Below are positions 45,574-57,909 of a stretch of DNA of 64,000 nt, one piece after another (positions within the stretch are counted from its first letter, which is position 1; every line of letters starts with the position of its first letter). Where the stretch lies: NCBI GenBank assembly GCA_007922195.1, contig ML681996.1, positions 18,467,218-18,531,217 of the forward strand, read 5' to 3'. The position numbers and the translations under genes are program-made. This stretch comes from Podocnemis expansa. Lineage: Eukaryota; Chordata; Testudines; Podocnemididae. The notes below the pieces were generated by a model. That model was not told where the DNA came from. It worked only from the letters and a program-made list of their open reading frames with translations, and did no database searches.

Positions 45574-47445
45574 GGACCCTGCAAACTGGAGGGTCTCGGA
45601 GAAGCTTAGGCTCTGACTGGAACTTGAACATCTACAACATAATTAAACAGCCCCAAAACAAGATCCCTGCAAGCATGAGTCAATTGATAAGGGTCAGCTT
45701 TAGGTATCTAACTGTACCGTAAAAATATGATCAGAGTTACCAAATAGGCAGAGGGACCACACAAATTGTTATATTCCTTAATGGGATGCAGTTTACCTTC
45801 CTGACTGTTAAATCTCATTACACACTGGTTTGGGGACAGTGAGTATTATTGTAAGTGGCCCAAAGTAGAATCATGATGTACAATGAATAGCATTTACCCC
45901 AGCCAGCTTACTATCAAAATAGAGAAGTAGCACGTGTAGGATAACAAAAATTAATATAATGTTAAGTTAAACAATTTGATAAATATTTAGACATCTATTT
46001 TAGTACCTTCTAGACCTCCTAATCTAGAATTAACTTTCTAACACTAGCATGGACCCTAAGTATTGGATCACATATTGACTATGAGTACATCAACTAGGGC
46101 ACAAAATTAGAAATATATATTTAGGACCAAATCTTGAAGTCCCTTCTCAGCCCTTCCTTGATTTCAATAGGATTTACTTAAAGCAAGGAACTGAAAAAGT
46201 TCAGTAAGGTCATCATTATATGGTACATAGAATGTTTTTTGTTAGAACCCGCTAAATTAAAATAGTCTGGAATTCATCAGGGAATTGAGGAATTCACACA
46301 TAACGGATGTTTTCCTAGTTTAACCATAAATGTGTTTTGCAGATTGAATGGATTGCTCAGAGAACTGAAATAGTTTTCCCTTTTATCAGAAAGGGACTTT
46401 ATATTTATTCCCTCAGAAGAGAAAGCAGTTTCTTTGTTACTTGGTTTATCTCAGAGTACATGCAATTTTCAATGATGCCAAATAATATCATTTGAAGAGC
46501 TTTTAATGGGGAGGGGGACTGGCAACACCAATACTACATTAAAAAATGTTAAATTTTAAAAATCATCAGTGGGTTTGAAAGCATGGTGATGAGGGTGGAA
46601 TGAGGGTGGGGTGGACAGACTTGACATTTTTTCTCTTTACTGAATGGGAAACAGGATGTTTAAAACTTTTTCTTTAAAATCCCCACACATTTTCATATAG
46701 ATGTGTTCAAAATTTTTAAGTTTCCAAAAATTAAAACAAGTGATTTGAGAGATGTGGGTTTTTACCAATAACTTTTTTTTTGAGGACTCAATATTGTTTA
46801 AAGGATTACACCTTACAGAACAGAGCTTTGTTTTCCTTCAGCAACTGTGATACCAGAGTTAAATATCTTCATCATTCACCAGTAGGCTTTTTTTGGATGT
46901 TTGGTCTATATCATGAAAGTGACTCCAAGATGACCATATAGATTTATATCAAATATCTTTCCATTGCACTGAGCTTCCTATTATCATAATACACATCCAA
47001 CAGGAACCTACATTACAATGTGGCAGTTGGGTGTACTTCTTAAAAAAAAAAAAAGATTGTTCTTTCCCCCACATACACACAAAAAAACCTTGCCACAATA
47101 AATGTGTTACTTGGGAGGGGACAGTATTAAATTGGAAAACAAGACCCTGTTACTGTTTTTCCTTTGCAAAGCCATACATTTGGAAAAAAAACTTTAGAGA
47201 TCGGGTCTTGGCAGGTTGGCATGCACAATTGTGCATGCTGCTGCCACTTATTTTTCAAATACAATATAAATATATGGGGTTTGAAAATAAACATCACCCT
47301 TAAATTGCAATCACAGGGCTATATGCTCCCCTTATTATGATCATGGAGCTTCCACTTATGTCAATGTGCACACAAATTGCAACCATTATATATCCCAAAT
47401 AATTTTCCCTTCACTTTATGGTGTCATGTTGTAAATGTACTGGTG
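45574..47445. other. AT-rich DNA, nothing recognised
   Basis: No gene or repeat that I can support. Confidence 0.4.
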
Positions 47446-47449
47446 GGTG

Positions 47450-49360
47450 GCAGGTTCCTTTAAAAAATAAGATGAGTGGGCGTTTTTTGGCATCTCTTCT
47501 CAACAGCATTTCTGTTTGTAAGAAGAGAAACAGTTTTTTTTCTTAAAAGATATGCTTTAGGTTTAATTAAGAAATTTGTGGAATGCTCTGTAGTCTTGCT
47601 TCTGCAGGAGATAGTGACCGCTTTAAAACCCTGTAACCAACTTCCTTGCTGAACAAATTGTGACCGTCTTTCATTTTTTTCCCAGTTTGGCAAGATCTCT
47701 AAAGCAGTTCACTCTCTTTGTTTTGACATAACTAAACACAGATTTTTGTTTTCTCTTTCCCATAATACCAAATAGGGATGACACATAGTTACCCAGTGCT
47801 AAAGCTTGTACAGCAGGAAGTGTGTTGCTGAAGTCAGGTGTGAATGTATCACAAAATGCTTGCACAGGTATCAAGAGATATTTGTCAGTTGTGATGGTAA
47901 CTGTCTGTTTGAATTCATGTGTTATCTATGAGTTATATTTTTGGAAAATAGCCACCTAATTGCTATGATTCCTTAGACACCAAGAGACACATTGGTACAT
48001 AAAGCATGCAGAAGCATCTTTTTTAAATTATCGAGAGGAAGCAGACACAAGTCTCACAGCATCTCTAACACTTTTGCCTGTGAGGAGCTTTGCAACTTCA
48101 CCCTTAGAAAAGTCTTCAGCAGAAAGAGCTGATCATGTTGAATGTGTTCCTGTATGTTCAGTTGCATTTTAAATCATGCATTCACAAAGGAATTTTATAC
48201 TTGAATGCTTGTTGGATGTCATGTTTAGAAACTTTTTCCATGGAGGAACAGAACATCCACTAATCACTTCAGATTTCTTGCATCCACCTTTAGATCATGT
48301 TCAGTGTTCCCCTACGACAACATTCAGAGTTACTGTTGTCATATATATTAAAGACTTCTATTACAAAATTAGCTTCGTGAAATCCCTTTAGAACCTACCT
48401 TTAGTACTTAGCAGCCAATTCAATGAAATTTGCCTCCAGCTATCATTTATATGACAGCAATGACATCTCTGATACAGAAAGGAAGATGATGTCTGTCTGA
48501 GTCTGAGTGAGTTGTTTCTGTAAGTTGATGGATCTCTACTTCAAACGGCCGTATTTAGTGCCTTGCATCTTGTCAATTTCCAAAGGGATAGCCGTGTTAG
48601 TCTAGTCCAGCAAAAAACAACAAGGAGTCGTGTGGCACTTTAAGACTAACAGATTTATTTTTCACATGAGCTTTCGTGGGAGAAAATCCCACTTCATCAG
48701 ATGCTTTGAAGATGGGTGAACTTGAACTGTAGTTTCTATGCTGCATGTTCTTAGCTCATAGATTCTTTTACCTTGAGCTTCCAGGTGATACCCTAATTTA
48801 AGTGCTGTTTATTCTTCCCATTGTTTTGTCAGCATGGAAGAGGGCCTTATTCATGACTGAGTGACTCGGAATGATTGCCAGTGAAACATTATCTTCTCAT
48901 TTAGCTATAGACTGGGCTCTGTGGATTGCAGTTTTTGTTCTGATAGCCATGGTAATTTTCCTGTTTTACCAGATTTACGGTAATTTGGTTTTCTTGTCAA
49001 TGTCAGCAAATGGTTTGATGCCAGATTTATTGAGTTTGCTGAGAAAGCTGAGATTTCCTATCAGGATCAAGTGAAACTCTCTCAAATTTTGTATTTGTTC
49101 TTCAGCAACATCTACTATTTTGAGTGTAGAATCTTGTACATCTGATGTCACAAGGAATCCAAAAGATATGTTGGAAGGCATCTCTGTATGTGATTCAGAG
49201 TCAAATGTGTTCATCAAATTGCTGAAGACATGGTTGATAAGAGCAGTATCAGGCTCTTCATATCTCTTCAATGCAGTGGCAAGACACTTAGTTTTCACTA
49301 GTTCTTGTTACATTTCTTTTTCTCATAGCAGTTGTGAATAAAGCTGTGCATTGTCATTTC
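47450..49360 (-). pseudogene. Decayed transposon-like protein relic, unidentified family
   Basis: Read on the minus strand, conserved-looking blocks lie in order but in different frames: 49298-48975, an open frame of 107 codons ending in KPFADIDKKTKLP; about 48368-48290, FVIEVFNIYDNSNSECCRRG; about 48253-48176, SVPPWKKFLNMTSNKHSSIKFL; and 47874-47640, FSNTLPAVQALALGNYVSSLFG followed by GKRKQKSVF and FRDLAKLGKK. The patterns (F-x-Y then ER/RRG; WKKFL then NK--LIKFL; LPA-HALTGCD-TSS-FGKGK) are those of a large uncharacterised protein family often found in repeat-rich animal genomes. I do not know its biochemical role. Stops, frameshifts and a PLE insertion (48584-48722) show it is dead. Confidence 0.6.
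48584..48722 (-). mobile_element. PLE tail, antisense, inserted in the coding relic
   Basis: TTTCCAAAGGGATAGCCGTG, TTAGTCTAGTCCAGC, GTGGCACTTTAAGACTAACAG, GAGCTTTCGTGGGAG and CACTTCATCAG are the complement of the PLE tail of 33694-34225, including the terminal segment. On the minus strand it carries CTGATGA (48694-48700) and GAAA (48672-48675). Very similar to the young subfamily. Confidence 0.88.
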
Positions 49361-49840
49361 TAATACTAGTACAGGCCTGTGCATAAGTATCACTGAATTA
49401 AAAAACTAGTTTTTAGACTATTTCAAAGGCCAGGACTGTGTTTATAGGCTATTACAAATTAGAACTTTAAACCAGGAAGACTAACTGCTATATTCTATAT
49501 TAAAAGTTTACAAATGAAGAAGCATTAAATTTAGAAGCTATGTACATTTTTTATGTACTTTCTCTGCAGTATGAACTATTAATATTACAAGCTACTGTTT
49601 CTAGTGCACAATCTTCTGCGTGAGACTGATTTGAATAGCACATTTCAACTGAAAATATAGAAGAATATTATATTCCAAAATGTTTATATTCCCCATTTTT
49701 GCTATATGCTAAACAACTTTGCCATTTTGGGAGAGGGACTTGCCCATGCCAAGTCAATAAAAAACTTTAATAAATTGGTGTTGGGTAATTTTGGTCAATG
49801 ACCACTATATTAAGGAGTTTAAATTAACAAACAGTTAAAA
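49361..49840. other. AT-rich DNA, nothing recognised
   Basis: No gene or named repeat. Confidence 0.4.
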
Positions 49841-49842
49841 AA

Positions 49843-50037
49843 CAGAGGTGTAGCCATATTACTAAAAGCTGTGAGAGTCCTGTGGCACACCTTATAGACT
49901 AACAGATTTCTTTGAGCATAAGCTTTCGTGCGTAGTAGCCCATGAAAGCTTATGCTCAAAGAAATCTGTTAGTCTAAAAGGTGCCACAGGACTCTCTCTG
50001 CTTTTGCTATACACAGACTAACATGGCTACCCCTTTG
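49843..50037. mobile_element. PLE-tail foldback with complete stem III and cleavage motif
   Basis: Minus arm 49843-49930 (GAGTCCTGTGGCACACC, AGACTAACAGATTTCTTTGAG, CATAAGCTTTCGTG) is joined to plus arm 49941-50037 (GAAAGCTTATGCTCAAAG, GTTAGTCTAAAAGGTGCC, ACATGGCTACCCCTTTGG). Here GAAA-GC-TTAT-GC is followed by TC, as required at a hammerhead cleavage site, but CTGANGA is lost at the centre. Confidence 0.85.
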
Positions 50038-50087
50038 GAAAACTCAGCCATGTTATTCTGTTTCTAACACTTCTTCATTTTTAGTAA

Positions 50088-50345
50088 AATGAGCAAGGAA
50101 GTCTGTGGCACTTTTAAAGGCTAACAAAGTTATTTATCTGAGGGATTTTGTGGGAGAAAATTCCACTTCATCAGACACTTTGAAGATGGGGAACTTACAG
50201 AATGGAAGGAAAATAAATGTAGGGAAGCATAAGTTATTGGATGAGGTCAGACTATTACAGCAGTTCAACCACTTGAGAACAGCAAAAAGGTCAAATCACC
50301 TTTTGTAATGAGAAAAAATCTGTGGTCTCTATTTAACCCTGAGGT
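50088..50345 (-). mobile_element. PLE tail plus upstream 3' UTR, antisense
   Basis: GAAGTCTGTGGCACTTTTAAAGGCTAACAAAG, then TTGTGGGAGAAAATTCCACTTCATCAGACACTTTGAAGATGGGGAACTTACAG, matches in reverse the 6560-6800 region, including the segment upstream of the hammerhead-like core. Diverged copy. Confidence 0.75.
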
Positions 50346-51830
50346 GATGGTATTAAATCTGTATACAAGTTTCATTTTTAGCATTATTGTTTTACTTTAC
50401 CTACTTGTGCTTACCTTACCTGTTTAGTGCTTATGGCACTACCTGACTGCTCCACACCATACCTCATAAAAATATAAATTTCAAATGCTATATGCTGTGC
50501 TTATGCATAGGGTGGGCACATTGAACTCCAAAAACAGCCTGTTTTTGGCAAATTGTCACATGATGAAAATGGCAGAATCTGGCTCTATGAAGAAACAGAT
50601 AGTGAAAAGGAAACAAACAATCAATCAATAAATGGGTACATCTGTAAGAGTAAAAGTTTAAGAGGCAGAAACCAACTTGTCACCACTATAGGGGAAAAAT
50701 GATTCTGGATATCCATTCGAAAGTGCAGTATTATTTGAACTTTATCCAAAGTGCCAAACATCCTGTGTCTGACAAATTGCACAAGAAATCTTTTGACTAC
50801 AGAATTACTCATGAGGTTTTCACCATCTTTGGGCTTCTGAAAAAGTCAGAAATACTGGAGTGACAGTCCCTCTGCTCCTTCATTCTCCTGCCAACAATAT
50901 TTCAAGCACTTTTGCTTGTACCCTAACTACAACCAGAAACAACAAGATGCATTAAAATGAAATATATTTGAGGGAAAACATTCTAAGTTTTGCAAAGTCA
51001 GAAAAGTTTGAGTTGGGTGAGGTGAAGGTAATAGTCAATTATTTTAACCAAAGTAGTTTTCCTACCATTTCTTGCCAGCAGGAGAAAAATGTATGTAACA
51101 TAATTGTTCCACTGTGAAGTAGACAGACCAAGTATAAAGAGGAAGCAATAGGGGGAAAAACCCTATTAATAATTACACAATAAAACAGTAGAAGAAATGA
51201 TGAGTTCTACTCCACAGTCAAGAACTCAGGAACAGGCCAAGAGTAGTGTCTGCACAAAACTGAGGAAAAGCATGGCAGAAAAAAAATTAAATAGTTTCCC
51301 CCACTCATATATAACAGTACACCTTAATCTAGACCTGAAACACACTTGCCATTCTCTTCTCAGTTTCTCCCTGAAGCATAGACAGAAACATAATATAAAC
51401 TGCAAAACGGATTTGATAGGTAGAAAAATATGAATAAAAAAGGACTCCTGAACTCAGTTTCAGTTTTGACCTTGACTAATACCATGTGACAATGGTAAAG
51501 AATCATTGAATGTTAAAGGAGTGTCAAACTAAGGAAAAACATTTCATCCTTAAGTTTTATTTCTCTCCTCTTTCTGCTTCACAATTGTACTTCTGCTTTG
51601 ATCAAAGCCCCCCCCCCACTAGCTTCCTCTCCAGAGTAAAACAATAAATAAATAATAAAAAATAATACCCCACCCCCCCACTGTGCAACCTAACATTAAG
51701 CAAGCACTATTTTTGGGTGTGAGGGGGTTGGGAACATTGTCAGTGTTGTGCTCAAGATGGAATGTCTGTACATTATTCCAATTTCTGGTTTAATTTCTAT
51801 GTCAAATATAAACTTTAAGAAGAAAGAAGT
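50346..51830. other. AT-rich DNA, nothing recognised
   Basis: No gene. A C run lies at about 51609-51618. Nothing else recognised. Confidence 0.4.
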
Positions 51831-51835
51831 TCTAA

Positions 51836-52106
51836 GGCTATGTCCACACGTAGCTGGTTAAATCGATTCTACTCGAATCGATTTAACCAAAGCAAAATAA
51901 AACTTGTTAAATAGATTCAAGTTCAATAAAACCCAAATTGAACTACCATGTCCGGACACTGGACTTGCTAGTTTGATTTGGGACAGGGGCACCCTAGGAG
52001 GTGTAGCAAATGGCCCCCAGCCAGGGCCACGTTGCCACCCAGTCCCCTGCTTGGCTCTTACCTGGAGAGCCAGGCAGGGGGAAAAGACCCCCAGGGCAGA
52101 TCCCCC
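51836..52106 (+). mobile_element. Truncated large MITE, left part
   Basis: GGCTATGTCCACACGTAGC, TTAAATCGATT motifs and the GGGGCACCCTAGGAGGTG module match the left halves of 1472-2732 and 7217-8689. The right half is missing; a hairpin element follows directly. Confidence 0.7.
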
Positions 52107-52282
52107 TCAATGTTCCCTCTAAACCGATGATGCAGCTGAACAAGTTCTGGATGTAGCTGAGCGAGTTCCCTGCTGGTTGCCCGACTCCCACTGGGCCCCT
52201 TCCCTGCTGCCTGCCAGCTCCCCCAGTGTATCCAACAACTTCCTCAGCTGCATCATCAGCTTAGAGGAAAAACTGACTGTAA
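52107..52282. mobile_element. Hairpin element, about 175 bp
   Basis: CCCTCTAAACCGATGATGCAGCTGA near the left edge and CAGCTGCATCATCAGCTTAGAGG near the right form an inverted repeat of about 24 bp with few mismatches. A GGGAACATTGATCC fragment at about 57005-57018 may be a relic of the same family. Confidence 0.6.
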
Positions 52283-52396
52283 ATAAGCAAAAAGCAAGAA
52301 AACAGAATTAGATTAGAAATATGTTTCTTCTCTACTCTCCAAATTCACTGGAAGCCTGAGAGGCAGATTAATGCTTGGGTTCTTGTCGCACTATGT

Positions 52397-52606
52397 TAGG
52401 GGTCTCAAACGTGTGGCCTGCTGGCCGCATGCAGCCCCTAAAGCTATTTCCTGCGGCCTGCAATGACACCATTGTTACCAGTATCTGCAATAATGCTGTA
52501 TGAAAAGGTTTCAATGGTGAAGCCCTCATTCTAGTGTACTAGTCCTCATGTGGCCCTCTACTAGTCCTCATGTGGCCATTGTGGTGATTTGAGTTTGGGA
52601 CCCCTG
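52397..52606. mobile_element. hAT-type MITE, 210 bp
   Basis: TAGGGGTCTCAAACG to GAGTTTGGGACCCCTG, flanked by a perfect 8-bp duplication CACTATGT (52389-52396, 52607-52614). Interior has a tandem CTAGTCCTCATGTGGCC pair. Different family from the 179-bp hAT MITE. Confidence 0.92.
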
Positions 52607-52614
52607 CACTATGT

Positions 52615-53185
52615 CAAACACTAGCCACATAAAAATTGTCATACAATTTGATCAGAACCAGAGAGTAACCTTCAATTAAACAGACTTCTTAATTACGAAT
52701 TCCTCCTGATCTTATGATTTAACCCTTCCTGATATTGTAGACCCTTTTATCAACAGAGAACTTATTGATATCCCTGTCTGTACTGTACAGTTATTGATTT
52801 TGCTGCCCATATGACCAGTTTAGCAGCAGTTGGAAATTCAAGCTCCCATTTACTGGAGCTGTAGCCTGAGATTTTTGCCATCTCTTTAGCATCACAAAGA
52901 AACAAACAAATAAATAAATAAATAAAAATACTAAGAAAATATAAAAACCCACATGAGTAAGAAATGGTAAGGCAATTTAGCAGAGGTTTTATGGCAAAGC
53001 TAGAAAATCGCATAATATGCAGTAATTAATGGTAAAGAACTCATAAATCAATCATTTAACAGTGTTTTAAAACTAATTAAATAAATAAATAGATAAATAA
53101 ATAAATAAATAAATACAAGAGCATTCAGCAAGAAACAAAATGGAGAGATCATAAAGGGGAAGTTACATATCTCCACTATCAGATT
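52615..53185. repeat. Non-coding DNA with (AAAT)n microsatellites
   Basis: AAAT arrays at about 52903-52927 and 53080-53116. No gene. Confidence 0.8.
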
Positions 53186-53189
53186 TAAC

Positions 53190-54880
53190 AGGAAATGCTA
53201 AGTAGGTCAAGATGGAGGCAAGCCTCTGAACTTTTGAACTCACTCAGTCCCCCTCCCATCAAGTATCTTAAGGTATCCACCCCCTGTCAGCAGGTCTCAT
53301 CAAAAATATTGATTTTTGTCATGCACTGTCCATGCACTAAGCAGGTGGACAGTGAAGTCACTCTTTTTAATTGGATGAAGATGAACTCACCTTTTTGTGA
53401 CTGGCCAAGAAGAAACTGGGAGTGGCAGAAATTGCAAATAAAAAGGCAGTGCAAAGAGCAGCTCTTCAGAGATCTCTCCAACTCCTTACTGGGTTTCAAT
53501 GGCCTTTTGGCTGTGTTACCTGCTGCACTAGGAGTCTCACTCAAGCCTAAGAGCTAAGTTCTGGACTTAGGCTCTGAGAGCTGAGTTTAACTCAGTTTCT
53601 GGGAGCTGAGTGTCTGACTTAATCTCTGAAAGGCACAGGGTTGTGTCTCTGAGCGACGACTCAGGACATTATCCTTGAAACTGGGTCTCTGTGCCTGGCT
53701 TCTAAAGGGCCTTCGATGCTCTCACAGCCGAGCAGCTAACTAAGTACTGCCTAGAGGTTTGTGAGCTCCGCTGCCTTTGAGGCTTCTCCATGCTCTCACA
53801 ACCAAGCAGCCAACCAAGTACTGCCTAGAGGTTTGTGAGCTCTGCTGCCTTTGAGGCTTCTCCAGCCAGCCTGCCTGCCTGCCGCTGTTCCAGCTACACT
53901 CGCCCAGTGACCAAGCCTGCCTGCCGCTGACCGATCCACCGCGCGCCTGAACTCCGCTCGCCTAGCAGCTACCCCTGCCTGCCCTGAGTGTTCCGAAGCC
54001 ATGGTGCCACGGCAACCAGCCCAGAACTGTGCGAGGCCCACCGGACTAGCCAGCTCCTTTTTTCTGCTGTCCCACCTTTTCCTTTCTTTTGCCTCCTACC
54101 TTGTCTCCTTTTCCCTGAACTCCTACTTGCTGTTTTCCCTGAGGACCCTACAATCCAGTGCAGCTTTTCCAGTCTTTTGGGGTAAGCAAAAAGGGTCCCA
54201 AGGAGGGGAGGACTGCCCATAGGGAACAGTATCAGGGGAAGCCTAAGCCCTTTCTAAAGCAATTTTCTAAGGCAATTTATTTAAGTTAAGTGAGACAAGT
54301 AACCCAGAGTTAGACCTTAAGGAGCAGCATTAAGAATTGAGATCTCTCCATTCAGCCAGTGACTGGCCCTCACTCACTGAATGTTCTTTTAATTACCTCA
54401 CTGTCTTTGTGTTATAGTTATAAGTTAAAGTGTTGCCTTTATGTGTTAACTGTATCTATAAACCACAGCGCTTATATAAGTTAAGTAGTGTCTTTATATT
54501 GTAATTTCTTAGAGTAATTTTAATGCCTTTAAGCTTGATGTTAAGTAGCGGTTTTCTTAAAGAGACAGTAGCGCTTTAGTCAGTGCTTACAATACATGTT
54601 ACAATAAAGCCGCTTTTGATCAAAACAAATTATTGGGTCTGAATCTTTGTTGTTTGTGAGTCTGTGCTTGATCGGTGGGCTGTAGCTGTAGTCCCCAACT
54701 TGGGACACTTATCCCAGGGTCTGGATATTTGTCCGTTTAAGCAAAATAACCTAATTTGGGTTACCTCCTGAGATTGTAATGATATTCAGACTGCTGGACG
54801 GTCTGAAAATTGATAAATTAAGTGATTGGATTTTGGGGATCAAATTTTTGGGGTAACAGAGCAAGTAGTTTCCTTTCTTT
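53190..54880 (+). repeat. LTR-like segment with TATA box and poly(A) signal
   Basis: A TATATAAG box at about 54474 and AATAAA at 54603-54608 are about 130 bp apart, the spacing of an LTR promoter and R region; a GT/T-rich U5-like stretch follows. Upstream is a 74-bp direct tandem duplication (53716-53789, 53790-53863), as seen in LTR enhancers. No gag/pol/env frame is present, so it would be a solo LTR or fragment. Ends and primer-binding site could not be fixed. Confidence 0.45.
53716..53863 (+). repeat. 74-bp tandem duplication
   Basis: Two copies beginning ATGCTCTCACA and ending GGCTTCTCC, differing at a handful of positions. Seen directly. Confidence 0.92.
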
Positions 54881-55249
54881 TCCTGACAAAGCCCATAACA
54901 GAATATGCAAAGAGAAGGGGTACAATTATACAGTGTAGTGAATAGCGAGGGGAAAATAGACTGAAAGAACAGAATGTCTGGATATAGTTTTCTGCTATGT
55001 TGCTGCTAATTTATTGCAATGGATTCTGCTTACAACCCGACATAGAAAACATTGTTGCACTTTGTGAAGTTATGAGCAGGACTATTTACACATAACACTA
55101 AACAATCTATCAGGAAAGAAATGAAGATTCATTCACATGAACTTTAGAGTGATACGCATTCTGTGTATTCACATTATGGTGGTCATCTATTTCAGGAATG
55201 AAGAAGCTGAAAAAAACTCTGTTAGGTGAAATACAACATCCTTTCAAGA

Positions 55250-55472
55250 TCCAAAGGGGCAGCTGTGTTAGTCTAGTTCAGTAAAACAAAGGAGAAGCCT
55301 GTGGCACTTAAAGACTAACAATTACATTTATTGCATGAGCTTTTGTGGGAGAAAATTCAGTTCATCCCATGCTTTGAAGTTTAGAATGCAAGTCTGTTGA
55401 AGTGGGATTTTCTCCCACAAAAGCTCATGAAATAAATATAATTGTTAGTCTTTTAAGTGCCACAGGACTCCT
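55250..55472. mobile_element. PLE-tail foldback
   Basis: Minus arm (CAAAGGGGCAGCTGTGTTAGTC, GTGGCACTTAAAGACTAAC, GAGCTTTTGTGGGAG, to about 55375) then plus arm (AAGTGGGATTTTCTCCCAC, AAAGCTCATGAAATAAATA, TTGTTAGTCTTTTAAGTGCCACAGGACTCC). The minus arm includes the terminal segment, unlike most foldbacks here. Confidence 0.85.
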
Positions 55473-55659
55473 CATTCATTACACAACATACTGGGTGCAA
55501 GCCGAGTTGCTATGCTGACGTTGCTTACTGCTTGCATCAGTGGCTGTGTGTTTGTGTGGGGGGGGGTGGCTACTGGAGGGGTCCACCCATGTGGGGGGGG
55601 CACCTGCACAGGAGGGTTCTGTGGCCAGCAAATTACACTCTAACCCCTGCAGCAGGAGT

Positions 55660-56540
55660 AGTTTACATAGGGTTATCAGACAACACAGCATGAAAAGGAG
55701 GACAGGGAGGTCTGAAAAGGAGGACATTGGAGGACATGGAGAACATGTAGTATTAATAAAACTGTTATTACCATATTATGTCATGGAAAATTGGTAATGA
55801 TTAATGAATGCAGCATGAAAAATGCACAATATCATGTGTTTTAAAATTATTTTAAAATAAAGAAAATTACCAAAATGTTTTCTTTTACCAAAAACTGGAT
55901 TTTTTCATTAAAGTTTTTCATGACCCTTTCATTACTGTTCATGAGACTAAAGTTAAAAAACTAAATTTTCAAATATAAACTTGAAAAGTACCCAGAAAGT
56001 TAAAAAAACAAGAAAAAAAAACAGTTAACTCACTTCTCATTTTTCATTTTCCACAGCAGCCCATTTTTACAGTTAAAAAAAATGTCCTGAACTGTTTCTG
56101 TCCAGTTAAAACCTGCACATTTAGTGGTTTTATTCAATTGGTCCTTGTTAGTAATTTTATTTATGGTAGACTTTATTTTCCTTCATTTTCTTAGTATCCC
56201 TATTTTCTTCCCCCCACTTTAGCCTTTTCGTAGGGAACAAGGGCCTAAAATAAAAGTGACTCTGGCAGGTCTTGAACCACAACCCCAAGGATAAAAAAAA
56301 AAAAAGATACTTTCCCTATCAACGGAACTATTCAGCCATCCTTTTGAAAAGTGGCCTCCCCAGTCATGGAATTCATGATCTCTTAGAGAGAAGGCCTGGG
56401 TGGTGAACTGTGATTGGGTGGTGTATGCATGTCACCAGCTCTGCTCTCCAGCCGCTGGGGGACAATCCCCTACTCCCTAACTTGGCTGTTACAGGGGTTT
56501 TTTACACTGTATTCCTGAGCAGTAAAATGCGGGAGAAAAA
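55660..56540. other. Non-coding DNA with a GGACATGG-type repeat end
   Basis: At 55665-55745 an AGGGTTATCAGACAAC to GGAGGACATGG segment resembles the left end of the element at 38650-39422. The remainder to 56540 is AT-rich and unassigned. Confidence 0.45.
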
Positions 56541-56544
56541 CACC

Positions 56545-57906
56545 TATTTTTAAAATTCCTGAAGGACGGAAGACATGCCCTCTTTTTGCCAGACGTCTGG
56601 TAAGCCTAAGTTTACTGAACCCCTGGCCAAGAGCCTCCTCCCCACATCTGCCTATTTCTCTGAGCGACTCTGGTCGGGCTCCCCCTCCTCCACTTCCACA
56701 AGTCCCGGGCACCTTCCCAGCCAACTCTCACCCCACCTCCAGCTCCCCACTCTGACTCCCCAAAAGCCCCCTCTTCCTCCTTGCCTGGCCACCAGAGCTG
56801 TTCCCCGCCCACAGGCTGCTGCCGCCCCCAGGATGATCAGGGCAGGAAATTTTAAACGCTCCTTGGCTGACGCAGCTCCTGCCAGCCGGAAGACTGTGTC
56901 TTCTGGCTGGCTAGGGTCCATGGCTGCCGGCTGTGCGCTGCCACAATTAATATGTGTGTCGCTGAGTGATTGTTGCTGCGTGTGCACGCACGTGTGCAGC
57001 TTACAGGGAACATTGATCCCCCTGTGCCCTGCATCCCCTGCTGCTGGTGGAGCAGCGGGGGAGGGACAGTGGGGCACGCCAGATGCCCCACTGCTTGCAG
57101 GGCAGTGGGGGCAGGGAAGCCGGGGTGCCAGGCTCCTCCCCACATACTTCCCCACAGCTGGCAGGTCGGATGGTGGGGGAGCCGGCTCATCCCCCTTGCT
57201 GGGCTGGCCGGCTGCCACCTGGGTGGCAGGTTGGGAAGCTAGCTCCCTCCCCTTGCCAGTCTCGTTGGCTGCCAGTGGGGTGGTGTGGCAAGGAGCCAGT
57301 TCACCTCCCTTGCCGGGCTTGTAGCCAGTAAGCCCGGCAAGGGGAGACAGTTGGCTCCCCAACTCGCTGCCTGGACAGCTGCTGGCAAGCCTAGCAAGGG
57401 GGGACAGCCAGCTCCCCCACCCGCTGCCCAGGCAGCAGCCGGTAAGCCGAGCATGCCAGCTCCCGGCCCAGCTGCCCCGCTAGCTGCCGGCAAGCAGGAC
57501 AAGCCGGCTCCTGAACCAGCCACCCCGCTAGCTGTCAGCAAGTGGGGCAAGCCAGCTCTCTGACCCGCTGCCCCCCTGCACCTTCCCTCCCTCCCTGGCC
57601 AGGGTGCTGAGGGGGGGGTGGGACTTCCTTCCAAGGTGCCATGCACCCTGGGAAAAAGGTCAACAGTTATATCAATATGTGGGTCATATTGATATAACAG
57701 AGCCAGACAGGGTTATTTTGAAACCACAGTTTCAAAATAATCCTCATTTCAATATGAAACCAGGTTTTATTATCTCAAAATTATTCTCCTTGTTTTAAAT
57801 AAGGAGCTCCTGATTTCGAATTAAGGAAACATCGTCTGGACATAAACATTTTAAAATCAAAATAACGAGTGTTATTTTGATTTAAAATGTGCATGTGGAC
57901 ATGCCC
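56545..57906. mobile_element. GC-rich block ending in a large-MITE right half
   Basis: The right end GCATGTGGACATGCCC (57906), the subterminal TTGATATAA or TTTCAAAATAA motifs and the module CCAGGGTGCTGAG plus GGTGCCATGCACCCTGGG match the right halves of 1472-2732 and 7217-8689. The core (57045-57600) has degenerate tandem GCTGCCGGCAAGC or AGCCGGCTC units. No left end recognised; 56545-56620 resembles the right end of the 38650 element. The 249- and 236-codon frames on opposite strands are composition artefacts. Confidence 0.6.
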
Positions 57907-57909
57907 TAA

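Noticed and set aside
56575..57646. Frames of 249 and 236 codons on opposite strands
   Set aside because: Same GC-rich MITE-type core with degenerate repeats; no motif in either frame.
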